The position numbers were made by a program, and so were the translations under genes. Positions 24,392-31,949 of a stretch of DNA of 64,000 nt are shown in pieces. The notes beneath the pieces were generated by a model, which saw nothing but the letters and a program-made list of their open reading frames with translations, was not told the DNA's origin and did no database searches. Position 1 is the stretch's first letter, and each line of letters opens with the position of its first letter. Location: assembly GCF_025821625.1 (NCBI RefSeq), contig NZ_JACKSH010000092.1, positions 1,143 through 65,142 on the forward strand, written 5' to 3'. Source of the DNA: Mycolicibacterium pyrenivorans. GTDB lineage: Bacteria > Actinomycetota > Actinomycetes > Mycobacteriales > Mycobacteriaceae.

Positions 24392-24587
24392 TTGGGGTGT
24401 GTGGTGAGCAGATTCACCGAAAGCATGTCGCGGAGCACCCAGGCGGGCGTGAGCCCGGTCGAGGTGTTGCTCGATTGCGAGCCTCCGCCGGACCACCTCG
24501 CGGTTGCCGCACACCGCCCCTGCAAGATGGCCGGGGCCACCGTGGGTGGCGCGGATCGTCACCGGTTCGGGCGGCGGTGAACCCGCC

Positions 24588-25091
24588 ATGCCACGGTCAG
24601 TCGACTTCTGCGTCGATTCCCCCGCGCGCGTCGAGCAGATCCATTGGGCGTTTTCCGAAGAGGGATACTGGCAGGCGCGGGTTGCGGCCGCCGGCGGTTT
24701 CGGCAGGTTGGACTCACTGCTGGTGGAGCCCGATGGCGACGTGACCGTAGTGATCGTTCATGACCTGCACCCCGACGGCCTGCCCGGACCGGTCGCCAAG
24801 TTCTTTCCCCGGGATTGGCAAGTGGTGCAAGACGAAACATGGCGCCCTGTCGGCGGTGGCTTGGTGCGCGGAGAGGTCAGCATCGCGACGCACGGAGCGC
24901 CGGGAGGTGGACACGGTACCGCTGTGCTGGCACCGGCGCGGAACGGTTCGCGCCTGAAGTGCACTGCGACCGTGGAGTTCAGAGTCCCATTGGTCGGCGG
25001 AAAGATCGAGGGCTTGATCGGACGCCTGCTGGCTCCTCAGTTCTCCATGCTGCAGCGCTTCACCGCGGATTGGATCGAGAAGCACTCCTGA
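24588..25091 (+). CDS. DUF2505 family protein
   Basis: This is a 167-residue protein beginning MPRSVDFCVDSPARVEQIHWAF, with YWQARV and a C-terminal FTADWIEKH segment. This pattern belongs to the actinobacterial DUF2505 family, whose fold resembles polyketide cyclase/START lipid-binding proteins. No catalytic residues can be assigned. It is divergent from mmpL. The start at 24588 is the first codon of the conserved part; only a weak ribosome site (CGGTGAA) precedes it. A role in the lipopeptide cluster is possible only by proximity. Confidence 0.75.
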   Translation: MPRSVDFCVDSPARVEQIHWAFSEEGYWQARVAAAGGFGRLDSLLVEPDGDVTVVIVHDLHPDGLPGPVAKFFPRDWQVVQDETWRPVGGGLVRGEVSIATHGAPGGGHGTAVLAPARNGSRLKCTATVEFRVPLVGGKIEGLIGRLLAPQFSMLQRFTADWIEKHS

Positions 25092-25139
25092 CCCGGTCGG
25101 TAGCGATACAGCCGTCGATCTATTCTCGCGCAACAGGTT

Positions 25140-26531
25140 TCACTCAGTCATTCGCCCGTCGTCGGTGCCGCCGCCGGCCGCGTCGTTCGCATCGCTGGAG
25201 TCGTCACTGTCATCGGAGCTCGTGGTGTCCGTGGTGTAGGTGGTGTCCGTGGTGCCTTCGGTCTCCGAATTCTCGCTCACCGCAGCGGATTTCGACTCAG
25301 AGGGCGCGGTGACCTCATCATGGGTCAGGTCGGTATCCTCGAAGGCCTCGCCCTCGTCCTTGGTCCGCTTGGCACTTGACGTAGACCGCGCCCCGAACCC
25401 CGCCTCGCGCGCCGGCTCCACGTCGCTGACGGACGTCCCGTCAGAGGAGTTGTCGGACAACGCTTCGAAGCCATCGTGAATCGCCCCGGGAACCTTCGAC
25501 ACCGTGGTGACGAGCTCACCCAGCGACGGCATCAGGCGTGCAGGCCGGTAGCGGCTGGGATCCGACGGTATCGGGTTGCCGTCGTAGTACGCCGAATCGA
25601 CGATCAGCTTGAGCAGCGGTTCGGTGAGATCGGCGATGACACCTCCGAAGGGCACGACGTCGCGGATCAACCGTGCCAGCGGAAGTTCGTCGGTCGTGTA
25701 GGTGACGTAGGTGGTGTTCTCGCGGGTGGTCACGTACGCGACGATGCGGTCCCCGGCGGGTGTCGCGCAGCGGGCGTCGTGACACGGCAACGTGTCACCG
25801 CCACCGGCCAGCACGGCGCAGGTGTTGGCGTCACCGCACGACACCGTCGAAGTGCCGTCGACATCGACGGGAAGATCGATCTCGTCCTGGTTGCGATATC
25901 CGTACAGGTAGGCGACCAGAGAATTGACGTGGGCCACGAGGTTGAACAGGTCCGCCGGCGCGTTCGAGTTGTAGTTGTACTGATAGGCGATGTCGATGAC
26001 GGCCTTGGCGGTGGTGTCCGTCGGCGAGGGGAACGGATTCACCCCGATCAGCGCGAACCACGGATAGCGCGTGCCGAATCCACCGTCGGGGCGCGAGACG
26101 TTGTTGTCGAGGACGAACAACGTCTTCGGAAGCGCCGGGTCGTCGTCGTTGTCGAGGCGCATGAGCAGCAGGCTGGTGTTCGCAGCGCCCCAGCCGGACG
26201 ACAGCACGGCGTTGTCCTCATCCGAGTTCGCCTGCAGGGCATCGTTGATCGCGGCGGGCCCGCCGCGAAAGTCGACGCCGATCAAGTCCGGCCCCGGCTG
26301 GCCGCCGGGGTTGTAGGGCGCCTGGTTGAACTTCCCGCCGAAGAAATTCTCGTTGCCCGTCCCGTCTGGATGGGTGGAGCTGCCGACGACGATCAGTGCG
26401 GTCAGGTCGACCAGCGATGCCGATATCGACGCAGGCTGAGTGGCCGCGACACCCCCGACGGCGGCCGCGACACCCAGCGTGGCGATGCTGACGGCCGCCC
26501 TGGTGAACTTCTTCTCGCGGACTTTGCTCAT
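25140..26531 (-). CDS. Secreted PE-PPE-domain protein with acidic Ser/Thr/Asp-rich tail
   Basis: The 463-residue product starts with an export signal (about 1-38, MSKVREKKFTRAAVSIATLG then an Ala/Val-rich core). It then has a PE-PPE-type alpha/beta-hydrolase region (about 45-350; LTALIVVGSST, a RPDGGFGTRYPWF-like segment and YVTYTTDELPL near 285). A disordered tail follows, rich in Asp, Ser and Thr. Usual PE-PPE enzymes have a GxSxG nucleophile elbow. The equivalent here appears to be SSGWG (near 122), without the expected serine, so activity is doubtful. There are four cysteines in a hydrophilic insert (SCGDANTC, PCHDARC). The ATG at 26531 was chosen because it opens the signal peptide. Confidence 0.75.
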   Translation of the reverse strand: MSKVREKKFTRAAVSIATLGVAAAVGGVAATQPASISASLVDLTALIVVGSSTHPDGTGNENFFGGKFNQAPYNPGGQPGPDLIGVDFRGGPAAINDALQANSDEDNAVLSSGWGAANTSLLLMRLDNDDDPALPKTLFVLDNNVSRPDGGFGTRYPWFALIGVNPFPSPTDTTAKAVIDIAYQYNYNSNAPADLFNLVAHVNSLVAYLYGYRNQDEIDLPVDVDGTSTVSCGDANTCAVLAGGGDTLPCHDARCATPAGDRIVAYVTTRENTTYVTYTTDELPLARLIRDVVPFGGVIADLTEPLLKLIVDSAYYDGNPIPSDPSRYRPARLMPSLGELVTTVSKVPGAIHDGFEALSDNSSDGTSVSDVEPAREAGFGARSTSSAKRTKDEGEAFEDTDLTHDEVTAPSESKSAAVSENSETEGTTDTTYTTDTTSSDDSDDSSDANDAAGGGTDDGRMTE

Positions 26532-26582
26532 TCCGCCATCCCTCCCCGGTACTACGGCTAGCACCGTATACCGATGGGACGG

Positions 26583-27332
26583 TCAGCGCGAGGGTTGTGG
26601 TGGGTGTGCTGCGGCGTCGGTGTCGAAGCACTCGCCGAGGAAGAATTCGAGCGATGTCCAGGCGCGCCGGGCCGCGGATTCGCTGTACACGATGCCGCGT
26701 GCCGGATCGTCGGCCCACGGTGCCATGAATGCGTGCATCGTGTTGCCGTACGCGTGCAGCTGCCAGTCGATGCCTCGTCCCGAGAACTCCCGGCCCAGCG
26801 CGACGACGTCTTCGGGTGGTGCGTACGGATCGTCCCAACCGTGGAACACCACCACCTTGGCGGTCACGTCGCCGTCGTGGTCGGGCGGGGCGGTGAGCAG
26901 CCCGTGGAAACTGGCGACGCCGGCCAGGGGGTGCCCGGCCCGAGCGAGATCGAGCACGCACAGGCCCCCGAAGCAGAACCCGATCGCGGCGACACGGGAG
27001 GCGTCGACCTGCGGTGCGGCGGTCAGGGCGTTGAGCACCGCGGTGAGGCGTCCGGCGAGCGCGGCGCGGTCGGCGACAAACCCGGTCATCGCGGCGGTGG
27101 TTGCCTCGATGCCGCCGCGGCTGGCGTCCTCGCCGAACAGGTCCACCGCGATCGCCTGGTAACCCCACTCCGTGAGCCGGGTCGCGAACTGCAGCTGCGC
27201 GTCGCTGCGGCCTTCCATCCCGTGGAAGATCAGCACGGTGGGCGCACGCTCCACGGTCTCGTCGTGAACAAGGACGGCGTCGAACTTCGCGCCGTCGATG
27301 TCGTGCCGCAGGGAAGTGGTCTGCACAGTCAC
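26583..27332 (-). CDS. Dienelactone hydrolase family alpha/beta hydrolase
   Basis: The 249-residue protein has the dienelactone hydrolase layout: FHGMEGRSD near 38, a cysteine nucleophile elbow GFCFGG near 122, an acidic residue in HGWDDPYAP near 172 and the histidine in MHAFMAP near 207. These make a Cys-Asp-His triad. Family enzymes hydrolyse lactones or small esters in the cytosol; the natural substrate here is unknown. It lies 51 nt from the start of the PE-PPE-like gene and could be co-transcribed ahead of it. The GTG at 27332 begins the conserved sequence. About 100 upstream in-frame codons read as Arg-rich noise and overlap the divergent gene, so they are excluded. Confidence 0.85.
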   Translation of the reverse strand: MTVQTTSLRHDIDGAKFDAVLVHDETVERAPTVLIFHGMEGRSDAQLQFATRLTEWGYQAIAVDLFGEDASRGGIEATTAAMTGFVADRAALAGRLTAVLNALTAAPQVDASRVAAIGFCFGGLCVLDLARAGHPLAGVASFHGLLTAPPDHDGDVTAKVVVFHGWDDPYAPPEDVVALGREFSGRGIDWQLHAYGNTMHAFMAPWADDPARGIVYSESAARRAWTSLEFFLGECFDTDAAAHPPQPSR

Positions 27333-27475
27333 GTCGCAGACATTTCCACGGCTCAGCCGGCGGCGGGAGGTCCGTTCGCTGCGCGCATAACTGGCCTGTC
27401 GGGGGACCCGGCAGTGGGATTGAACCGAGTGCACCCCTGAGCCGTGTCCTCGACAACACCGTCGAAAGGGGCGCG

Positions 27476-28666
27476 ATGATGCGACGAGGCAACCCGCGTT
27501 CAGGCGTCGCACGAAGGGGGATCGCCGTCGCCGCCGTCGCCGCGATCGCCGCAGTTCCTCTTGCTCCGGCAGCTCAGGCGCAGTCAGCACCGACCGCGAC
27601 GGCGGAGGTCCGGCTGGCGGCCGCGGCGGTTCCACCCGGGGGGCTCGTCACCAGTTTCCTGGGCAATCAGGTCGTCTACTGCTCGATCATCTGCCCGCTG
27701 ATCGTCGAGACCGCCGCGACGGCGTTCGTCACGACGTTCCAGACACCCGGCACCCTCCTCACCGCCCTGCAGTCCGGCGACCTGTGGACGGCGCTCGGCG
27801 TCACGGCGGCATCGGTGACCGGGCCCACGAACGCCGCGGCGCAGGCGGCCATCGTCGCCGACGGCACGTTGGTGGCGCCAAGGGCGTTGAACGCGTTCGA
27901 AGTCGGTGTGGTCGGCCTGCTCAACGTCTTGCCTGCCGCCGCCGACGGGCTGCCGGGCGTCCTGGAGGCCATCCAGACGGCGCGCCAAGACACGTATACG
28001 GCACTCAACCTGCCCATCGTGCCCAACCCAACGCCAACGGCGGTGCCGCGAGGGGTGCTGCAGGTCGTGGTGGTGGAGGCCATCAATGTGGTGGCGGCGA
28101 TCATCTTCCCGGCCTTCAACCACGTTCTGTCCGCCGTTTTCGAAACCCCCGATGCCATGGCGCAGGAACTGGCGGCGACCGGCGATCCGGTGCGGGCCCT
28201 CGCCGCGGGCGTCGACACCTTGTCCGGGCGCCTGGCCGCAGCGGTCACGGCCGTCGCCGACTCGGTCGTCGTCGCACGGAGCAACATCCGCGCGGCCATC
28301 GAAGAGTCCCGTCCTGTGAACGAGACCGGCCAGATGGACCCCACGCCACGGGACGCATCGATCGACGACGCCGCCGAGTCGACGGACGACGCCACGGCGG
28401 ACGGCGCCGCGACGACCAGTGGGGACAACGCCGAGTCGCGGGGTGCCCATGGACTGCGCGACCGCGGTGACCGGTCGGACAGCTCACGTGAGGGCGTGGA
28501 CCCACCGGAGGCGGACACCGACGCCGAGGAAGCCACGGATGCGTCTCGGACGGAGTCATCTCGCGCAGAAGTGGACGACGAAACCGGCGGGCGGCCTGAC
28601 GGGGCGCAACGCGAGACACGCCAGCTGCGCCCCCGGCAGGGATCGAACCTGCGACCAACCGCTTAG
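27476..28666 (+). CDS. Secreted Ala-rich protein of unknown function, end overlaps tRNA-Arg
   Basis: The 396-residue product has a clear signal peptide (Arg-rich start, hydrophobic Ala/Val core, probable cleavage after AAQA near 36). A hydrophobic Ala/Val-rich helical body (to about 275) and a polar Asp/Glu/Ser/Arg tail follow. No known catalytic motif was recognised. AAGGGG precedes tandem ATGs at 27476 and 27479. Oddly, the frame continues into the tRNA-Arg gene on the opposite strand and stops at a TAG inside the anticodon-loop complement, so the last 13 codons are antisense tRNA sequence. The tail end may therefore be accidental. Confidence 0.7.
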   Translation: MMRRGNPRSGVARRGIAVAAVAAIAAVPLAPAAQAQSAPTATAEVRLAAAAVPPGGLVTSFLGNQVVYCSIICPLIVETAATAFVTTFQTPGTLLTALQSGDLWTALGVTAASVTGPTNAAAQAAIVADGTLVAPRALNAFEVGVVGLLNVLPAAADGLPGVLEAIQTARQDTYTALNLPIVPNPTPTAVPRGVLQVVVVEAINVVAAIIFPAFNHVLSAVFETPDAMAQELAATGDPVRALAAGVDTLSGRLAAAVTAVADSVVVARSNIRAAIEESRPVNETGQMDPTPRDASIDDAAESTDDATADGAATTSGDNAESRGAHGLRDRGDRSDSSREGVDPPEADTDAEEATDASRTESSRAEVDDETGGRPDGAQRETRQLRPRQGSNLRPTA

Positions 28667-28700
28667 AAGGCGGCTGCTCTATCCGCTGAGCTACGGGGGC
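28628..28700 (-). tRNA. tRNA-Arg (anticodon UCU)
   Basis: The minus strand folds into a standard cloverleaf. The acceptor stem is GCCCCCG/CGGGGGC. The D-arm is GCTC...GAGC. The anticodon stem GCCGC/GCGGT encloses loop CTTCTAA, giving UCU. The T-arm reads CGCAGG TTCGATC CCTGC(C). The terminal CCA is not encoded. It would decode AGA and, by wobble, AGG codons, which are rare in this GC-rich genome. Confidence 0.95.
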
Positions 28701-28787
28701 AGCGCCGAGGAGTGTATCGAATGCGGCGCATGTGACCGCTCACCTCACACCGCTGCAAAACCCGCTCCGTGTCTCAGGGTCGCCGAC

Positions 28788-28793
28788 TAGCGT
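28788..28793 (+). promoter_or_regulatory. -10 box of a leaderless promoter (WS/DGAT operon)
   Basis: TAGCGT fits the mycobacterial TANNNT -10 consensus and ends 7 nt before the ATG at 28801. That puts the transcription start at or next to the start codon. It would drive the acyltransferase-plsC-plsB2 operon. Confidence 0.55.
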
Positions 28794-28800
28794 GGGGCGC

Positions 28801-30279
28801 ATGAGCAACGCGCCGGAACTGGATGCGGCCGGACTCCCGGAGGAACTCAGTCCGCTCGACCAGATCCTGCACCGCGGCGAAGCCAATCCGCGCACCCGCT
28901 CGGGCATCATGACGCTCGAGCTTCTCGACACCACACCCGACTGGGACCTCTTCCGCAGGCGCTTCGACAACGCGTCGCGCAAGGTCTTGCGGCTCCGGCA
29001 GAAAGTCGTCACGCCGACCTTGCCGACCGCCGCGCCCCGCTGGGTGGTGGACCCCGACTTCAACCTCGACTTCCACCTCCGTCGGGTGCGCGTCCCGGAG
29101 CCGGGCACGCTGCGCCAGGTGATGGATATCGCCGAGGTCGCCGCGCAGTCACCGCTCGACATCTCCCGTCCGCTGTGGACGGCCACCCTCATCGAGGGCG
29201 TGGAGAACACCCAAGCGGCGCTGATGGTGCATCTCAGCCACGCCGTCACCGACGGTGTCGGCGGTGTCGAGATGTTCGCCAACTTGTATGACCTCGAGCG
29301 TGATCCGCCTCCGCAGGACCCGGCTCCGCTTCCCATCCCTTCCGACCTGTCGCCCAACGACCTGATGCGCCAAGGGATCACCAGACTTCCCGGCACCATC
29401 GCCGGCAGTGTGCGTGATGTCGTCTTCGGTGCGGCGCAGGCAATGGGGCACGCGGTGCGCGACCCCGTCCACCGGCTCGGAAGCGTGATCGATTACGCGA
29501 TGTCGGGCGCCCGGGTGATCGGTCCGGTCGCCGATCCGTCGCCGTTGCTGCGCCGCCGCAGCCTGTCCTCGCGCAGCGAGGCCATCGACATCGAGTTCGG
29601 CGATCTGCACCGGGCGGCGAAAGCTGCCGGGGGGTCGATCAACGACGCCTATCTCGCCGGGGTATGCGGTGCGCTGCGGCTCTACCACCAGGCGAAGGGC
29701 GTGCCGGTCGACACGCTGCCGATGGCTGTCCCGGTGAACCTGCGCTCCGATGCAGATCCCGCGGGCGGCAACAGGTTCGCCGGTGTCAACCTCGCCGCGC
29801 CCATTGGCATGTCCGACCCCGAGGTCCGCATCAAGAACATCAGATCGCAGATGACGCGCAAGCGCGATGAGCGTGCCCTCGACATGGTGAGCGCGATCGC
29901 CCCCGTGGTGAGCCTGCTGCCCGACACCGTGCTGGAGACCATGGCCGGGTCCATCGTGAACTCCGACGTCCAGGCCAGCAACGTGCCGGTGTATGCGGGC
30001 GACACCTTCATCGCCGGCGCGAAAGTGCTGCGGCAGTACGGCCTTGGGCCGCTGCCCGGCGTGGCGATGATGATCGTGCTGATCTCGCGGTCGGGCTACT
30101 GCACGATCACGTTGCGCTACGACAGGGCGTCGATCACCGACCCGGACCTGCTCGCGCAATGCCTGCTGGCCGGGTTCGACGAAGTCCTCGCCCTCGGCGG
30201 CGACGGTCGTGCCGTACCGGCGACGTTCGGCACCGCGGAATCCCATCCCTCCTCACGTAACGGAAGTGCCGCACCGTGA
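28801..30279 (+). CDS. WS/DGAT-family acyltransferase (Rv2484c-like, putative triacylglycerol synthase)
   Basis: This 492-residue protein belongs to the wax ester synthase/diacylglycerol acyltransferase family. It has the acyltransfer motif SHAVTDGVGG near 140 (the first His of HHxxxDG is Ser, the catalytic His is kept), PLDISRPLW near 113, a conserved AVPVNLR segment near 305 and a C-terminal YNV-like strand region. It would transfer acyl groups from acyl-CoA to diacylglycerol or alcohols at the membrane or on lipid droplets. It is the first gene of an overlapping three-gene glycerolipid operon, matching H37Rv order Rv2484c-Rv2483c-Rv2482c. The start is the ATG at 28801, just after a leaderless-type -10 box. 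No Shine-Dalgarno is needed in that model. Confidence 0.9.
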   Translation: MSNAPELDAAGLPEELSPLDQILHRGEANPRTRSGIMTLELLDTTPDWDLFRRRFDNASRKVLRLRQKVVTPTLPTAAPRWVVDPDFNLDFHLRRVRVPEPGTLRQVMDIAEVAAQSPLDISRPLWTATLIEGVENTQAALMVHLSHAVTDGVGGVEMFANLYDLERDPPPQDPAPLPIPSDLSPNDLMRQGITRLPGTIAGSVRDVVFGAAQAMGHAVRDPVHRLGSVIDYAMSGARVIGPVADPSPLLRRRSLSSRSEAIDIEFGDLHRAAKAAGGSINDAYLAGVCGALRLYHQAKGVPVDTLPMAVPVNLRSDADPAGGNRFAGVNLAAPIGMSDPEVRIKNIRSQMTRKRDERALDMVSAIAPVVSLLPDTVLETMAGSIVNSDVQASNVPVYAGDTFIAGAKVLRQYGLGPLPGVAMMIVLISRSGYCTITLRYDRASITDPDLLAQCLLAGFDEVLALGGDGRAVPATFGTAESHPSSRNGSAAP

Positions 30280-31949
30280 CATCCCAGACATCCGCGACGT
30301 CCAGTAACGGCCAGATGCGTCTACCGGGTTCGGTCGCGGAAGTCCAGGCCAGCCCGCCCGGCCCCCAGGTCGGCGCGTTCTTCGACCTCGACGGCACCCT
30401 CGTCGCCGGCTTCACCGGCGTGGTCATGACCCAGGATCGGCTACGGCGCCGCCAGATGTCGGTGGGTGAGTTCATCGGCATGGTGCAGGCCGGTCTCAAC
30501 CACCAGCTGGGACGGTCGGAGTTCGAGGACCTCATCGGTAAGGGCGCGCGGATGCTGCGCGGCAACTCGGTCGACGACATCGACGAACTGGCCGAGCGGC
30601 TGTTCATGCAGAAGATCGTCAGCCGGATCTATCCAGAGATGCGTGAGCTCGTCCGCGCGCACATGGACCGAGGCCACACCGTCGTCCTCAGTTCGTCCGC
30701 GCTGACGGTGCAGGTCGAACCGGTGGCGCGATTCCTCGGTATCGAGAACGTGCTGAGCAACAAGTTCGTCACCGATGTCGACGGGCTGATCACCGGTGAG
30801 GTGCAGCGGCCGGTCATCTGGGGCCCGGGCAAGGCCAGGGCGGTGCAGGAGTTCGCCGCCGCGAACAAGATCGACCTGGCGCAGAGCTACTTCTACGCCG
30901 ACGGCGACGAGGACGTCGCACTGATGTACCTCGTCGGCAACCCGCGGCCGACGAACCCGGCCGGCAAGATGGCCGCCGTCGCCGCCAAGCGCGGCTGGCC
31001 GGTGTTGAGGTTCAGCAGCCGCAGCGGCAGCAGTCCGCTCTCGCAGTTGCGCACCGCCGCGGGCATCGCCTCGATGATGCCGATCGCCGCCGGCGCCGTC
31101 GGGGTCGGGCTGCTGACCCTCAACAAGCGCGCGGGCGTCAACTTCTTCACGTCGATGTTCGGACGGACCCTGCTGAACACCATCGGCATCAACCTGCAGG
31201 TCCTCGGCAAGGAGAACCTGACTGCGCAGCGGCCCGCGGTGTTCATCTTCAATCACCGCAACCAGGCGGACCCGCTGATCGCCGGACGGTTGGTCAGCGA
31301 CAACTTCACGTCGGTGGGAAAAAAGGAACTCGAGAACGATCCCATCGTCGGCACCATGGGCAGGATCATGGACGCCGCCTTCATCGACCGCGACGACCCG
31401 GTGAAAGCGGTCGAAGGCCTCAAGAAGGTCGAGGAGCTCGCCCGCAAGGGTCTGTCCATCCTCATCGCACCCGAGGGCACCCGGCTGGACACCACCGAGG
31501 TCGGCGACTTCAAGAAGGGCCCGTTCCGGATCGCGATGTCGGCGGGCATACCGATCGTGCCGATCGTGATCCGCAACGCCGAGGTGATCGCCGCGCGGGA
31601 CTCCAGCACGTTCAACCCCGGCACCGTCGATGTCGTTGTCTACCCGCCGATTCCGGTCGACGACTGGACCTACGACAACCTGGCGGAGCGCATCGCCGAG
31701 GTCCGCCAGCTCTATATCGACACGCTCAAGGACTGGCCGCACGACGAGCTGCCGACCCCCGACATCTACAAGCACGCCACCGCGCCGGCGAAGACACCTG
31801 CCACCAAGAAGGCCGCCGCCAAGAAGACCGCCGCAAAGAAGACCGCCGCAAAGAAGACCGCTGCCAAGAAGGCGGCGAAGAAGGCGCCGGTCAAGAAGAC
31901 GGCCGCGACGACGGTGACCAAGCGCAGTGGCCCGAAGGGACGGCCATGA
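30276..31949 (+). CDS. plsC: Bifunctional HAD-family phosphatase / 1-acylglycerol-3-phosphate acyltransferase (Rv2483c-like)
   Basis: The 557-residue fusion has an N-terminal HAD phosphatase-like domain (FFDLDGTLV near 31, SSSAL near 137, [10 protein letters not shown] near 210). A C-terminal PlsC acyltransferase follows (NHRNQADPL near 326, [11 protein letters not shown] near 400). The pair could acylate lysophosphatidate and dephosphorylate phosphatidate, feeding the diacylglycerol acyltransferase upstream; this is inference from the fusion and operon. The last 55 residues are a basic [10 protein letters not shown] repeat tail, encoded by a 15-bp tandem repeat. The GTG at 30276 overlaps the previous stop by 4 nt (GTGA), showing coupling. 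Confidence 0.92.
   Translation: MTSQTSATSSNGQMRLPGSVAEVQASPPGPQVGAFFDLDGTLVAGFTGVVMTQDRLRRRQMSVGEFIGMVQAGLNHQLGRSEFEDLIGKGARMLRGNSVDDIDELAERLFMQKIVSRIYPEMRELVRAHMDRGHTVVLSSSALTVQVEPVARFLGIENVLSNKFVTDVDGLITGEVQRPVIWGPGKARAVQEFAAANKIDLAQSYFYADGDEDVALMYLVGNPRPTNPAGKMAAVAAKRGWPVLRFSSRSGSSPLSQLRTAAGIASMMPIAAGAVGVGLLTLNKRAGVNFFTSMFGRTLLNTIGINLQVLGKENLTAQRPAVFIFNHRNQADPLIAGRLVSDNFTSVGKKELENDPIVGTMGRIMDAAFIDRDDPVKAVEGLKKVEELARKGLSILIAPEGTRLDTTEVGDFKKGPFRIAMSAGIPIVPIVIRNAEVIAARDSSTFNPGTVDVVVYPPIPVDDWTYDNLAERIAEVRQLYIDTLKDWPHDELPTPDIYKHATAPAKTPATKKAAAKKTAAKKTAAKKTAAKKAAKKAPVKKTAATTVTKRSGPKGRP
31821..31865 (+). repeat. 15-bp tandem repeat encoding KKTAA units in plsC
   Basis: Three consecutive 15-bp copies close to AAGAAGACCGCCGCA encode repeated Lys-Lys-Thr-Ala-Ala, in a longer Lys/Ala-rich tail. 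The third copy differs at two positions. Copy number could vary between strains by slippage. Confidence 0.8.

Larger units (their letters stand above)
24059..24587. other. 529-nt divergent intergenic region upstream of mmpL
   Basis: This stretch lies between mmpL (minus) and the DUF2505 gene (plus). It includes a noticeably AT-richer patch at about 24255-24420 compared with flanking coding DNA. No convincing protein-coding frame was found, including no MmpS-like frame. It holds a candidate minus-strand promoter and a 13-nt palindrome, listed separately. Confidence 0.5.
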
